Source of the DNA: Actinosynnema pretiosum
GTDB lineage: Bacteria; Actinomycetota; Actinomycetes; Mycobacteriales; Pseudonocardiaceae
Length of the DNA stretch: 64,000 nucleotides
Assembly: GCF_024171695.1 (NCBI RefSeq)
Contig: NZ_JAMTCF010000010.1
Location: 248,001-312,000 of the forward strand
Reading direction: 5' to 3'
In this document: positions 16,917 to 25,365 of the stretch, in pieces
Numbering within the stretch: the first letter of the stretch is position 1
How the letters are laid out: every line of letters starts with the position of its first letter
Made by a program: the position numbers and the translations under genes
Notes under the pieces: model-generated
What the model saw: the letters and a program-made list of their open reading frames with translations, nothing else
What the model was told of the DNA's origin: nothing
Database searches by the model: none

Positions 16917-18182
16917 TCAGCTGCTCGCCGGGAAGCGCCCGGCGAGCGTGGACAGCGCGCGGTCGAAGGTGGCGGCGACGTGGTCCAGCTCGTCGGCCGT
17001 GATGGTGGCGGGCGGGGTCAGCCGCAGCACGTGCGAGTTGTTCATGGAGTGGTTGACCAGCACGCGGCCGTCGATCAGCTCCAGGACCAGCTCGCCCGCG
17101 AGGCCGGGGTCGCGCATCTCGACGCCGATCAGCAGGCCCTCGCCGCGCACCTCGACCACCAGGTGCGGGCAGGTGCGGGCGACCGACTCGGCGATGCGGT
17201 GCTTGAGCTCCGCGCCGAGCTTGGCGGCCTTGGCGACGGCGTCCTCCATGACGATGGCCTCGATCGCGGCCTTCGCGGCGGCTGCGGCGACGGGGGCGGC
17301 CGAGAAGGTGGAGGTGTGCAGGAACGGGTCCTTGTCGAACGGCGCGTAGGCCTGCGGCGTGGCCACGGCGGCGGCGACCGGGACGACCCCGCCGGACAGG
17401 CCCTTGCCGACCAGCATCACGTCCGGGGTGACGGCCTCGGGGTCGTGGCCCCACCAGCGGCCGAGCCTGCCGAGGCCGGTGAGGATCTCGTCGATCACCA
17501 GGAACGCGCCGTGCTCGGTGCGCAGGCGGCCGAGCGCGGCGAGGTAGCCGTCGGGCGGGAAGACCACGCCGCCCTCGCCCTGGACCGGTTCGACGATGAC
17601 GCAGGCGGGCGGGCCGTCGCGCAGGGCGGCCTCCACGGCGTCGACGTCGCCGTAGGGCACGACGGTGACGTCGGGCAGCAGCGGCTGGAACTTCTCCTGG
17701 TAGACGCTCCGCGCGGTGACGCTGAGCGAGCCGAGGGTCTTGCCGTGGTAGCCGTTGGCGGTGGTGATCAGCCGCCGCTTGCCGTTGGCCCTGGCCATCT
17801 TGATGGCGGTCTCGGTGGCCTCGGTGCCGGAGCCGACGAAGTGCACCTTGGTGAGGCCGGGCGGGCAGACGTCGACCAGGGCCTTCGCGGCGGCGGCGCT
17901 GACCGGCTCCAGCAGGAGCCGGGTGGCCAGCGGGTTGGCGCGGACCTGGGCGACGACGGCCTCGGTGACGTGCGGGTGCGTGCCGCCGAGGATGAACACG
18001 CCGTACCCGGCGCAGTTGACGAAGCTCTCGCCGTCCGAAGTGCGCACGGTGGCGCCGCTGGAGGCGGTCTCCCAGAAGCCGCCGAACATCTCGCCGAGCG
18101 AGGCGCGGCCCGCGCTGAGGTGGGCGCGGTAGGCGGCGAGGAGCTCGCCGCCGGTGGGGTCCTGCTGCGTGGTGGTGTCCAT
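16917..18182 (-). CDS. Class III PLP aminotransferase
   Basis: 421 residues. It has the full fold type I class III set: GSGTEATETAIK (phosphate-binding loop region), GYHGKTLG, VIVEPVQGEGG, LVIDEILTGLGR, and the Schiff-base lysine in MLVGKGLSGG (Lys260). Members transfer amino groups to aldehydes or keto acids (acetylornithine, putrescine and omega-amine transaminases). In this operon, with aldehyde-forming enzymes upstream and an N-hydroxylase next to it, conversion of a fatty aldehyde to a primary alkylamine is the best hypothesis. It follows a hairpin-rich 129-base spacer, so it may be expressed at a different level from the genes above it. Confidence 0.87.
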   Translation of the reverse strand: MDTTTQQDPTGGELLAAYRAHLSAGRASLGEMFGGFWETASSGATVRTSDGESFVNCAGYGVFILGGTHPHVTEAVVAQVRANPLATRLLLEPVSAAAAKALVDVCPPGLTKVHFVGSGTEATETAIKMARANGKRRLITTANGYHGKTLGSLSVTARSVYQEKFQPLLPDVTVVPYGDVDAVEAALRDGPPACVIVEPVQGEGGVVFPPDGYLAALGRLRTEHGAFLVIDEILTGLGRLGRWWGHDPEAVTPDVMLVGKGLSGGVVPVAAAVATPQAYAPFDKDPFLHTSTFSAAPVAAAAAKAAIEAIVMEDAVAKAAKLGAELKHRIAESVARTCPHLVVEVRGEGLLIGVEMRDPGLAGELVLELIDGRVLVNHSMNNSHVLRLTPPATITADELDHVAATFDRALSTLAGRFPASS

Positions 18183-18210
18183 GGTTCCCGTGGTTCGGGG
18201 GGCAGGGGTC

Positions 18211-18242
18211 GGGGCCGCGCGGCGGTGTGGCCGCGCGGCCCC
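18211..18242 (-). terminator. Strong hairpin inside the azoxy operon (with a second palindrome at 18252-18269)
   Basis: GGGGCCGCGCGGC (18211-18223) pairs perfectly over 13 bases with the arm at 18230-18242 across a 6-base loop. Ten bases further, CGGGCCCCGCGGGGCCCG (18252-18269) is a perfect 18-base palindrome. Both lie in the only long spacer (129 bases) among these otherwise overlapping genes, between the N-hydroxylase-like gene and the aminotransferase. They could attenuate transcription or stabilise the upstream mRNA. Confidence 0.6.
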
Positions 18243-18311
18243 GGTGGGCGTCGGGCCCCGCGGGGCCCGGTCGGGGCGCCGTGGCGTGGCGCCCCCGGTC
18301 GTGCGGTCCGG

Positions 18312-19442
18312 CTAGTCGACGCGGAGCGGAGCCCCGCCGTGGTAGCGCTCCATCGCGTCCACGGTGGACAGGCGTCCGGGCGGGTGGAACGCGAGGGCGT
18401 GCACGCTGGCCGCGAGGAGCGCGACGTCCGGGGACGACACGAAGGCCATGCCGCCCAGCAGCTCCACGGCCGTGCCCGCCACGCGCCTGCTGGTGCGCTG
18501 GAGGCTGTAGCGGGCGGTCAGCGCGTCGGCGAGCGCGTCGTTGCCGACCGAGCCGGTGTCCACGCCCCAGGCGACCCGGTCCAGCGCGAACGCCGCCGAC
18601 TCCAGGTCGGCCACCAGGTCCACCCGCGTCGCCGCGTCGCCCCGGCCGGAGTCCAGGAGCCTGGCGACCAGCGCGCTGGCCACACCCAGGTAGACGGCGG
18701 ACACGAGCAGGTTGAACCAGATCAGGCCGGTGGTGTTGAGGTCGTCGAGGTTCGTCTCCGGGTCGAGCACGGGCTTGACGACCAGCTCGTCCGGGACGAG
18801 CACGTCGGCCAGCACGACCTCGTCGCTCTCCGCGCCCGCGAGCACCGGGGAGTTCCAGAACGGCCGCACGCTGATGCCGGGGGCGTCGGCCGGGATGACC
18901 GCGATGCCCAGGCCCGTCGTGCCGTCCTCGTGGCGCAGCGCGACGCTCGCCGTGATCAGGTCCATCGACGCCGACAGGCTGCACGGCTTCTTGCTGCCCG
19001 ACACCAGCCAGCCGCCCTCGGCGGGGCGCGCGGACATGGTCGGGGTGAGCACGCCCTGACCGGTGCGGCCCTCGGCGAACGCGCTGCTCATCATGCGCTT
19101 GTCGCGGGCGACCGCGTCGAGCAGCAGCCACTCGAAGCCGGTGCTGGTGGCCGCGAGGGTCACCAGGCTGGCCACCGAGAAGTTGTGCATCGTGGCCGCC
19201 ACCGCCACCGACGGTGACCGGGTCGCGATGGCGCGGGTGACGCGCACCGCGTCCCGCGCGCTCGCGCCGAGGCCGCCGTGCTCGGCGGGCACCAGCAGAC
19301 CGGAGCCGCCCGCCTCGCGCAGCGCGGCGATGCCGGGGCCGCCGCGCTGCTCCAGCTCGCTGAGCGAGAACTCGCCCAGCGCCTTGTCCAGGCCGGGGAG
19401 CAGCGCTTCCAGGGTGTCGTGCTCGCGCTGGAGGAACCTCAC
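18312..19442 (-). CDS. Acyl-CoA-dehydrogenase-fold flavoprotein, probable VlmH-like amine N-hydroxylase
   Basis: 376 residues from a GTG at 19442 that overlaps the upstream aldehyde dehydrogenase stop by four bases. The fold is that of acyl-CoA dehydrogenases: an N-terminal helical domain with GLLVPAEHGGLGAS near residue 45, a central beta domain (MSARPAEGGWLVSGSKKPCS), and a C-terminal four-helix domain. The usual catalytic Glu is not evident. Two-component flavin monooxygenases such as VlmH (isobutylamine N-hydroxylase of valanimycin) and DszC share this fold. With VlmA-, VlmB- and VlmO-like genes just upstream, N-hydroxylation of a primary amine is the most economical role. No flavin reductase (VlmR) gene is visible nearby. 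A true acyl-CoA dehydrogenase that makes an alkene is the alternative. Confidence 0.78.
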   Translation of the reverse strand: MRFLQREHDTLEALLPGLDKALGEFSLSELEQRGGPGIAALREAGGSGLLVPAEHGGLGASARDAVRVTRAIATRSPSVAVAATMHNFSVASLVTLAATSTGFEWLLLDAVARDKRMMSSAFAEGRTGQGVLTPTMSARPAEGGWLVSGSKKPCSLSASMDLITASVALRHEDGTTGLGIAVIPADAPGISVRPFWNSPVLAGAESDEVVLADVLVPDELVVKPVLDPETNLDDLNTTGLIWFNLLVSAVYLGVASALVARLLDSGRGDAATRVDLVADLESAAFALDRVAWGVDTGSVGNDALADALTARYSLQRTSRRVAGTAVELLGGMAFVSSPDVALLAASVHALAFHPPGRLSTVDAMERYHGGAPLRVD

Positions 19443-21094
19443 CGCGCGCCCCCGGCCGCCGAGTCGGCGGGCGGCAGGGCGCTCTCGAACACGCGCGCCC
19501 TCGGCGTGACGTTCGTGGCGATGCTGACGGCCTGCAGGTGGCTGGTGCGCAGCATCGGGAAGTTCGCCTCGCCGAACGGGCCGCCGGACAGGCCGTTGCC
19601 GCCGTGCGAGGGGATGCCGGGCACGAAGCCGAGGTGGCTGTCGTTGACCTTGAGGATGCCGCCGTTGTCCAGCCGGGCGCAGAACCGCTCGACCAGCTCG
19701 GGGTTCTCCGACCACAGCGAGTTCCGCAGCCCGTACGGGTTGGCGTTCATGAACCGCAGCGCCTCGTCGAACGCGGCCTCGTCGGACTGCCCGTGACCCG
19801 CCTGCTCCGCGCCCGCCTGCTCGGGGACGACGATCGCCAGCAGCGGGTAGAACGTCTCCTCGCGCACGGCCCGCGTCCTCCCGGCCCGCTCGTAGCCGTC
19901 GACCCGGAGCAGGGTCGGCTCCAGGAACACCCCGGACGAGTCGCGCGTGCCGTCCTCGGCGACCCGGTGGCCGCCGCTGACCAGCACGGCGCCGTCGGCG
20001 ACGGCCTCGTCCAGCACGGCCGAGAAGTCACCGGTGCGCAGCACCGGGGACAGCAGCACGTCCGGGTCGCCGGGGCGGCCGGGCCGGATGTCGGCGACGA
20101 GCTTGACCAGCCGCTCGACCAGCTCGTCGGCGATCTCCGGGTGCGCGATGACGTACTTGGGCACCATGCAGATCTGGCTGGAGCCGTAGAAGCACTCGGA
20201 GATGGCGAGCGCCGCGTTGTCCAGGTCGGCGTCGCGCCACACGAGCACGCCGTCGTTGCCCGCCAGCTCCAGCACCGGCTTCTTGCCCGCCTCGACGCAG
20301 CGCTTGCCGATCTCGATGCCGCGCTCGCTGCTGCCGAAGAAGAAGATGTCGTCGACGTCGTCGCTGGCCAACCACTGGTCCAGCAGCACCTTGGGCACAC
20401 CGCTGACGATGCTCAGCACGCCCTTCGGCGCGTCCATCTCCTCCAGCACGGAGGCCACCAGCTCGCGCCAGGCCCACGCCACGCCGTAGGGGGCGCTGCG
20501 CGGGGCCTTCACGACCAGCGAGTTGCCCGCGACGAGCGCGTGCACGCCGAGCATGGAGTTGGAGGCCGCCGCGTTCTGCGGCGGGCTCAGGCACACCACG
20601 CCGTCGCCCTTGCGCACCAGGCGGATCTCCCGTTCGCCGATCCGCTCGCGGTGCTCCATCATGCGCGCGTTGGCCGCGAAGGTCTCCGGGGACGAGCACT
20701 GGATGACCCCGGCGACCTCCCACTGCGCGAGCCTGCGCGGGTGCCCCTCGGCGATGAGGACCTCGACGAACTCGTCGCTGCGGTCCTTGATGCGCTGGTG
20801 CACGCGCGCCCCGAACTCCAGGCGGCGCTCCAGCGACCAGGAACCCCACTCCGGCTGGGCGGCGCGGGCGGCGCGCAGCGCCTCCAGGGTCTGCTCGGTG
20901 GTGCTGAGCGCGACCCGGCCCACGATGCGGGCGTCGGTCGGGTCGGGCTCCGAGCCCTTGGCGAGGTCGCGCTTGAGGCGGATCGCGCCGAAGGCGTCGT
21001 CGAAGATGCTGGACGCGTCGATCGCGTACAGCCACTTGTCCACGGGCGCGTCCTGGCCCGCGATGTAAGAGGGGTAGGACTCCACGGTCGTCAA
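19439..21094 (-). CDS. Aldehyde dehydrogenase family protein (possible acyl-CoA/acyl reductase)
   Basis: 551 residues, longer than the usual ALDH of about 480. The catalytic Cys is in SSQICMV near residue 306 and the general-base Glu in LELAGND near 276, a variant of the ELGGK motif. NAD-binding features include FFFGSSERG. The first 60 residues and the last 40 are extensions not seen in standard ALDHs. The gene starts 24 bases below the VlmB-like gene stop and overlaps the N-hydroxylase-like gene. It may run in the reductive direction, acyl thioester to aldehyde, to feed the aminotransferase; oxidation of an aldehyde intermediate is equally possible from sequence alone. Confidence 0.85.
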   Translation of the reverse strand: MTTVESYPSYIAGQDAPVDKWLYAIDASSIFDDAFGAIRLKRDLAKGSEPDPTDARIVGRVALSTTEQTLEALRAARAAQPEWGSWSLERRLEFGARVHQRIKDRSDEFVEVLIAEGHPRRLAQWEVAGVIQCSSPETFAANARMMEHRERIGEREIRLVRKGDGVVCLSPPQNAAASNSMLGVHALVAGNSLVVKAPRSAPYGVAWAWRELVASVLEEMDAPKGVLSIVSGVPKVLLDQWLASDDVDDIFFFGSSERGIEIGKRCVEAGKKPVLELAGNDGVLVWRDADLDNAALAISECFYGSSQICMVPKYVIAHPEIADELVERLVKLVADIRPGRPGDPDVLLSPVLRTGDFSAVLDEAVADGAVLVSGGHRVAEDGTRDSSGVFLEPTLLRVDGYERAGRTRAVREETFYPLLAIVVPEQAGAEQAGHGQSDEAAFDEALRFMNANPYGLRNSLWSENPELVERFCARLDNGGILKVNDSHLGFVPGIPSHGGNGLSGGPFGEANFPMLRTSHLQAVSIATNVTPRARVFESALPPADSAAGGAR

Positions 21095-21118
21095 CCTGTC
21101 CTGATCGGGGGTGGTGGC

Positions 21119-22066
21119 CTAGACCAGGCCCATGTAGCGCATCCGGACGTCCTGGGTCTCCTGCGACCAGGTGGACGCGGTGACCATGCGCTCCTCGGCG
21201 CTGGTGTCGACGAGCTTGCGGCCCGGCCACACCTCGTACTCGGGGATCAGGTGGCCCCACTCCTCCAAGCCCTGCTGGAACAGCGACTCCCGCTGGAACA
21301 GCACCGGCTGCATGGGCAGCCCCTCCCACAGCGCGCGCCCGCGCTGGATCAGCTCCAGGATGCGCATCCGCTCGCCGGGCTGCTCCTCGAGGTGGCGCTT
21401 GATCACGCTGCTGCCCACGGACAGGTGGCGGATCTCGTCCATGCCCGCGCCGCGCTCGATCTCGGCGCCCGCCGGGTCCAGCTCGGCCCACTTGCGCTCG
21501 CTCAGCTCGCCGAACGGGGCGAGCACGCCCTCCACCAGGATGGTGAGGGTGATGACGCCGCCGTAGAAGTCGCCCTGGTCGCGGATGACCGAGACGCCGA
21601 ACGCCTCCAGCGGGTCGAGCACGCTCTCGATCGCCTGACCAGCGACCTCGGTGATCACGCCGTCGACCTCGGCCTCGGGCACGCCGACCTCGATGATGTG
21701 GTCGCGGAACACGCGGGCGTGCCGGGCCTCGTCGAGCAGCTGGGTGGAGAAGAACTCGGTCATGACCCGGTTGGGCGCGGCGGCGACCAGGTGGCCGAGC
21801 GCGCGGGTGACCTTCTCCTCCGCGATGGTGCGGAAGGCGAACTCCTGGATCAGGGCGTCGCGCAGCGGGCCGGGCTTGAGGACCTGCTCGGGGACGAGCG
21901 CCTCGGGGGTGTGGCCGTTGGGGATGCGGCGCAGCAGCCTGCCCGCCACCTCGTCGAGCCAGTACTGGAGGTCGCACGACTCGGGCGTCAGCTCCAGGGT
22001 GCGGGCGCCTTCGAGCACGGGGACGGTGCGGTCCCAGTCGACCTCGGGCCTGATCTCGTCGCTCAT
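21119..22066 (-). CDS. VlmB-like ferritin-fold di-iron oxygenase (azoxy formation)
   Basis: 315 residues. The ligand set of a ferritin-like di-iron centre is complete: Glu83 in AEEKVTRALGH, Glu113/His116 in DEARH, Glu179 in LVEG, and Glu211/His214 in DEIRH. Overall it looks like VlmB of the valanimycin cluster. Published work on valanimycin assigns VlmB, together with the membrane protein VlmO, to the oxidation of a hydrazine to the azoxy group. A VlmO-like gene and a VlmA-like gene lie immediately upstream in the same operon, which strongly supports the same chemistry here. The start at 22066 is the only ATG consistent with the fold. Confidence 0.85.
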   Translation of the reverse strand: MSDEIRPEVDWDRTVPVLEGARTLELTPESCDLQYWLDEVAGRLLRRIPNGHTPEALVPEQVLKPGPLRDALIQEFAFRTIAEEKVTRALGHLVAAAPNRVMTEFFSTQLLDEARHARVFRDHIIEVGVPEAEVDGVITEVAGQAIESVLDPLEAFGVSVIRDQGDFYGGVITLTILVEGVLAPFGELSERKWAELDPAGAEIERGAGMDEIRHLSVGSSVIKRHLEEQPGERMRILELIQRGRALWEGLPMQPVLFQRESLFQQGLEEWGHLIPEYEVWPGRKLVDTSAEERMVTASTWSQETQDVRMRYMGLV

Positions 22067-22102
22067 GGTTGTTCTTTTCCTCGTGGTGGTGATGGTTGTT
22101 GT

Positions 22103-23089
22103 TCAGATGGCTCGGGTGAGCCGCAGCAGGTTCCACAGGGAGGAGACCGTCACGCCGCCCTCGAAGGCGACGTACTCGGGCTCGACCACGTGCGGGGCCC
22201 ACTTGCGCTTGAACGCTTCCTGGGTGCGCGCGGGGTAGACCGCCTTGCCGTGCTCGGCGATCAGCCCGGCGACGCGGGTGACGGCGCCGCTGGCCGCTCC
22301 GGGCACCTCGTTGGCCGGGTCGAGCCCGGCGAACGGGGTGTGGCCCAGGTGCAGCCAGCCCGCGCCCTCGGCCTGGAACGCTTGCAGCGCCTGGAGGTTG
22401 ACCAGCTCGATGGTGCCGACGGGCGAGTCGGGGTCGCGGCGGGTCAGGTCGTAGAGCCAGCCGGGCCTGCTGCCGAACGCCGGGGAGTAGGAGATGTAGG
22501 CGACGGGGCGCTCGCCGACGCTGGCGACGAAGATCCGGCGGTGGGCGGCGCCCCGGCCGCCGCGCTCGCCGATCATGAAGTCGAGCTCCTTGACGTGCCT
22601 TCCCTTGGCGCGCAACCACCTCGCGTCGATCTCGGACAGCCGGGGGTCGTCCTGGGAGGCGCTCTCCGCGACGGTGACGCCGTCCCGCTTGGCGCGGGCG
22701 ATGTTCTGCCGCACCTTGGCGAGCGGGCCGCCCCTGGTGGTGAACGCCGCGAGGTCGACGCCGTAGGTGCGGCCGAGCTGGTTGACCGCGAAGCCCTGCC
22801 CCGCGTACAGCTCGGCGTCGGCGCGGGAGAGCTGCACGGCGCAGATCCGCAGCCGCTGCGACCTGGTCCAGGCGCGGAACTCGGCCAGCAGCGCGGCCCG
22901 GTGCTCGGCGCCGGTGAGCGGCCCGCACAGCTGCACGACGTGGCGTCCGCCTCGGCGGTAGGCGATCGTGCCGGGGACCTGCTCGCCGCGGAAGTGCGAG
23001 GTCTTCCCGTTGTAGGCGAGGAAACCGCTCGGGTGGTCGCTGTGCTCGCGCAGCGACGCGAGGATCTCCGCGTCGTCGGTGGTGATCAC
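22103..23089 (-). CDS. VlmA-like DUF2156 aminoacyltransferase (seryl-tRNA to hydroxylamine type)
   Basis: 328 residues from a GTG at 23089 that overlaps the VlmO-like stop by four bases. It is a double GNAT-type DUF2156 domain, like the cytosolic C-terminal domain of MprF lysyl-phosphatidylglycerol synthases but without any membrane part; typical features are KVRQNIARAKRDG near residue 120 and the C-terminal NxxxQ/FKxKW-like EAFKRKW motif. VlmA in valanimycin has this fold and moves serine from Ser-tRNA onto isobutylhydroxylamine, the step before N-N bond formation. Gene order A-B beside O makes this the likely role. The amino acid used here cannot be read; no dedicated aminoacyl-tRNA synthetase (VlmL) is in the window. 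Confidence 0.82.
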   Translation of the reverse strand: MITTDDAEILASLREHSDHPSGFLAYNGKTSHFRGEQVPGTIAYRRGGRHVVQLCGPLTGAEHRAALLAEFRAWTRSQRLRICAVQLSRADAELYAGQGFAVNQLGRTYGVDLAAFTTRGGPLAKVRQNIARAKRDGVTVAESASQDDPRLSEIDARWLRAKGRHVKELDFMIGERGGRGAAHRRIFVASVGERPVAYISYSPAFGSRPGWLYDLTRRDPDSPVGTIELVNLQALQAFQAEGAGWLHLGHTPFAGLDPANEVPGAASGAVTRVAGLIAEHGKAVYPARTQEAFKRKWAPHVVEPEYVAFEGGVTVSSLWNLLRLTRAI

Positions 23090-23580
23090 GCGGCGGAGGC
23101 CTCGGCGGGCGTGGGGTCCTGGACCGGGCGGTGCTGCTGCTTGCCGGTGACCTGGGCGATGAACGACTGGAACGCGGGCAGCGGCTCGGGCTCGAACGCG
23201 ACGCTGAACGGCTTGAGGGTGTTGCCCAGCAGACCCCGGTCCGCGCACAGGTGCAGCGGGATCGCCAGCAGCGCCCACTCGACGCCGAACGCCAGCACCC
23301 ACAGGCCGGCGAGGGCGGCGGCGGCGAACCAGTTGTGCATCGTGTTGTACAGCACGTAGTAGGCCTTGTGGATCGGCCCGCCCTTGGCCCGCTTGAACGC
23401 GATCGCGCCGGGGTAGTAGCCGATGACGTCGATGGAGAAGAACAGCAGGATCGCCGCCCACCACCGGATGTCCCCGAAGTGCAGGAGCGCCAGCACCACG
23501 CAGGCGATGAACCCGACCAGGTACTCGGCCCGCATTATCCAGTACGTCGCCTTGGTGTCGAAGTGGTTGACGTGGTCCAC
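23086..23580 (-). CDS. VlmO-like integral membrane protein
   Basis: 164 residues from a GTG at 23580 with GAGGAA upstream. Hydrophobic stretches at about 18-36, 39-60, 83-98 and 100-112 suggest four membrane segments. Conserved-looking His and Asp residues lie at or near the membrane face: His34, Asp51, His71, His82, His110 and Asp114 (LHLCADRG). Size and context match VlmO, the membrane enzyme that acts with di-iron VlmB in azoxy formation. I identify it mainly from position next to VlmA- and VlmB-like genes plus its topology, since small membrane proteins are hard to recognise by eye. Confidence 0.72.
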   Translation of the reverse strand: MDHVNHFDTKATYWIMRAEYLVGFIACVVLALLHFGDIRWWAAILLFFSIDVIGYYPGAIAFKRAKGGPIHKAYYVLYNTMHNWFAAAALAGLWVLAFGVEWALLAIPLHLCADRGLLGNTLKPFSVAFEPEPLPAFQSFIAQVTGKQQHRPVQDPTPAEASAA

Positions 23581-23658
23581 GGGGGTTTCCTCTTCTGGGC
23601 AGCCCGGAGCGCGGCGGGACCGGGTGTGGGTGTTGTGCGGTGGCGGGGGCGCGGGCCG

Positions 23659-25365
23659 TCAGGGCAGCGCGGCGGACAGCGCGGTGGCGGCCAGGCGCAG
23701 CGACCCCGGTCGCGCCGCGTACCGGGTGAGCAGGCGCGCGGTGCGGTGCCCGGTGGGGCTGTTGAGGAACCACGGCGGCAGCGGCATGGCCGAGGGCTGG
23801 CCGGTCAGCAGCGATCTGGGGGCCGGGCGGAACGGGCCGGTGAGGATGGTGCGCTCGGTGTGCTCGACCAGCAGGGCGTTGTGGGCGCGGCCGATGCCGC
23901 TGCCCGCGTCGTGCGGCTCGTGGCCGGGGAACGCGCCCCAGGGCACCTGCGGGGTGAGGTAGCCCAGCGAGGTCCAGGTGTTGACGGCGATCGCGCCGAA
24001 GCGCAGCGACACCAGGGTCTTGTCGAAGTCCGGGCCGAGCGCGGCGATCGTGGCGGGGTGGACCAGGAGGTTGACGCCGAGGGTGCCGAAGAGGGTGTTG
24101 TTGCACAGGTCGACGGCGGCGCGCAGGTAGTCCCCGGGGGCGCCGGGCAGCCGCACGATCCCCTGGGCCGGGGCGAAGAACTCGGTGCGGTAGAAGGGTT
24201 CTGCGGCGTTCTCCGGGTCCAGGCCGTCGACGAGCAGCCTGCGGTGGCCGGGCGTGCCGAGGTCCTCGGCGTCCGGGTGCGCGCCGAGGACCGCGTCGAG
24301 CCGGTCCTCGGCGCCGGGGTAGTAGGCCGGGCGCGCGGGCGTGGCGCGCAGGGCGGCGCGCAGCTCGGCGGTGAACGCGTCGGCGAGGTCCCAGTCGCGC
24401 GGCAGGACCACGACCTGCGATGCGGTGCAGTTGAAGCCGTTGTTGGTGAGCTTCTGGGTCGCGGTGTGCCAGGCCTGGTAGCGCAGGTCGGCTTTGGTCC
24501 ACGGGCCGGGCAGCACCACGGTCGCGCCGACGCCGCCGAGCTCGCTGGTGATCGGCTTGGTCAGCAGCGGGGCGCGGTCGGCCTTGCGGCGCTCGGCCTC
24601 GGGGCCGTCGCCGAACACGATGCGGTCGTGGGCGGCGAGGCTGCCGGTGATGTGCACGGCGGCGGCGCGGTCGTCGGCGACGAGCGCGGCCCCGACCTCG
24701 GCGCCGCCGGTGACCAGGGCGACGAAGCCGCGCTCGGTGAACGGCGCGAAGCACTCCCGGAGCACCGGGAGCAGGTAGTCGTTGACCGGGCTGAGCTTGC
24801 AGAGCACCGGGGCGTTGCCGTGGTAGAGGGCGTGCAGCACGTCGGTGGGTGCGGTGGCCGAGACGTTGCCCGCGCCGAGCACGAGCGTCGCGCCGTCCGC
24901 GACCCGGCCCTGGCGCAGGGCGCTCGCCGCGCTGTCGCGCAACCGCTGCTCGGTCGCGCCGGGCGTGGTCCACGTCCAGGCGCTGAACCCGTTGAGCGCC
25001 AAGCGGTCCGGCAGGTCGTGGGGCAGCGCGCGCAGGGCGAGCCTGCCGTCGGGGCGGTGGCGGACGGTGACGCCGTGCAGCGGGCTGCGGCCGTCGGCGA
25101 GGGTGTCGACGGTGCGCGCGAGGGCGGCGGCGTAGCGCAGCAGCGCGTACGGTCCGGCCAGCCACTCCTCGCTCTCCACCGGCTCGCCGAGCGGGATCCC
25201 CTTGGCGCGGCAGGACAACCGCACCCACTCGTCGGCGACGCGGCCCGCCCGCTCGTGCAGCCGCAGCAGCAGGTCCCGCTTGTCGCGCAGGGGCAGCGCG
25301 GCCCACTCCCCCGCGTGGCCGCTCGTGCTCGCCAGGGCGGCGATCGCCTCGTCCCGTTCGGTCAC
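23659..25365 (-). CDS. Second aldehyde dehydrogenase family protein, long form
   Basis: 568 residues from a GTG at 25365 that overlaps the hydrolase stop by four bases. It keeps the catalytic Cys in GFNCTAS near residue 313 and the Glu in SELGGVG near 276. N- and C-terminal extensions are present, including a C-terminal LLTRYAARPGS region with membrane-binding character. This long ALDH type is often annotated in fatty-acid contexts. With the fatty acyl ligase on the other strand it could reduce an acyl substrate to aldehyde or oxidise an alkyl aldehyde. The two ALDH-family enzymes of this operon are clearly different from each other, so they probably act at different steps. Confidence 0.83.
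   Translation of the reverse strand: MTERDEAIAALASTSGHAGEWAALPLRDKRDLLLRLHERAGRVADEWVRLSCRAKGIPLGEPVESEEWLAGPYALLRYAAALARTVDTLADGRSPLHGVTVRHRPDGRLALRALPHDLPDRLALNGFSAWTWTTPGATEQRLRDSAASALRQGRVADGATLVLGAGNVSATAPTDVLHALYHGNAPVLCKLSPVNDYLLPVLRECFAPFTERGFVALVTGGAEVGAALVADDRAAAVHITGSLAAHDRIVFGDGPEAERRKADRAPLLTKPITSELGGVGATVVLPGPWTKADLRYQAWHTATQKLTNNGFNCTASQVVVLPRDWDLADAFTAELRAALRATPARPAYYPGAEDRLDAVLGAHPDAEDLGTPGHRRLLVDGLDPENAAEPFYRTEFFAPAQGIVRLPGAPGDYLRAAVDLCNNTLFGTLGVNLLVHPATIAALGPDFDKTLVSLRFGAIAVNTWTSLGYLTPQVPWGAFPGHEPHDAGSGIGRAHNALLVEHTERTILTGPFRPAPRSLLTGQPSAMPLPPWFLNSPTGHRTARLLTRYAARPGSLRLAATALSAALP

Noticed and set aside
18312-19442. Plain fatty-acid beta-oxidation acyl-CoA dehydrogenase
   Set aside because: The catalytic Glu is not evident and the azoxy-type neighbours favour a VlmH-like N-hydroxylase, though the fold alone cannot exclude it.
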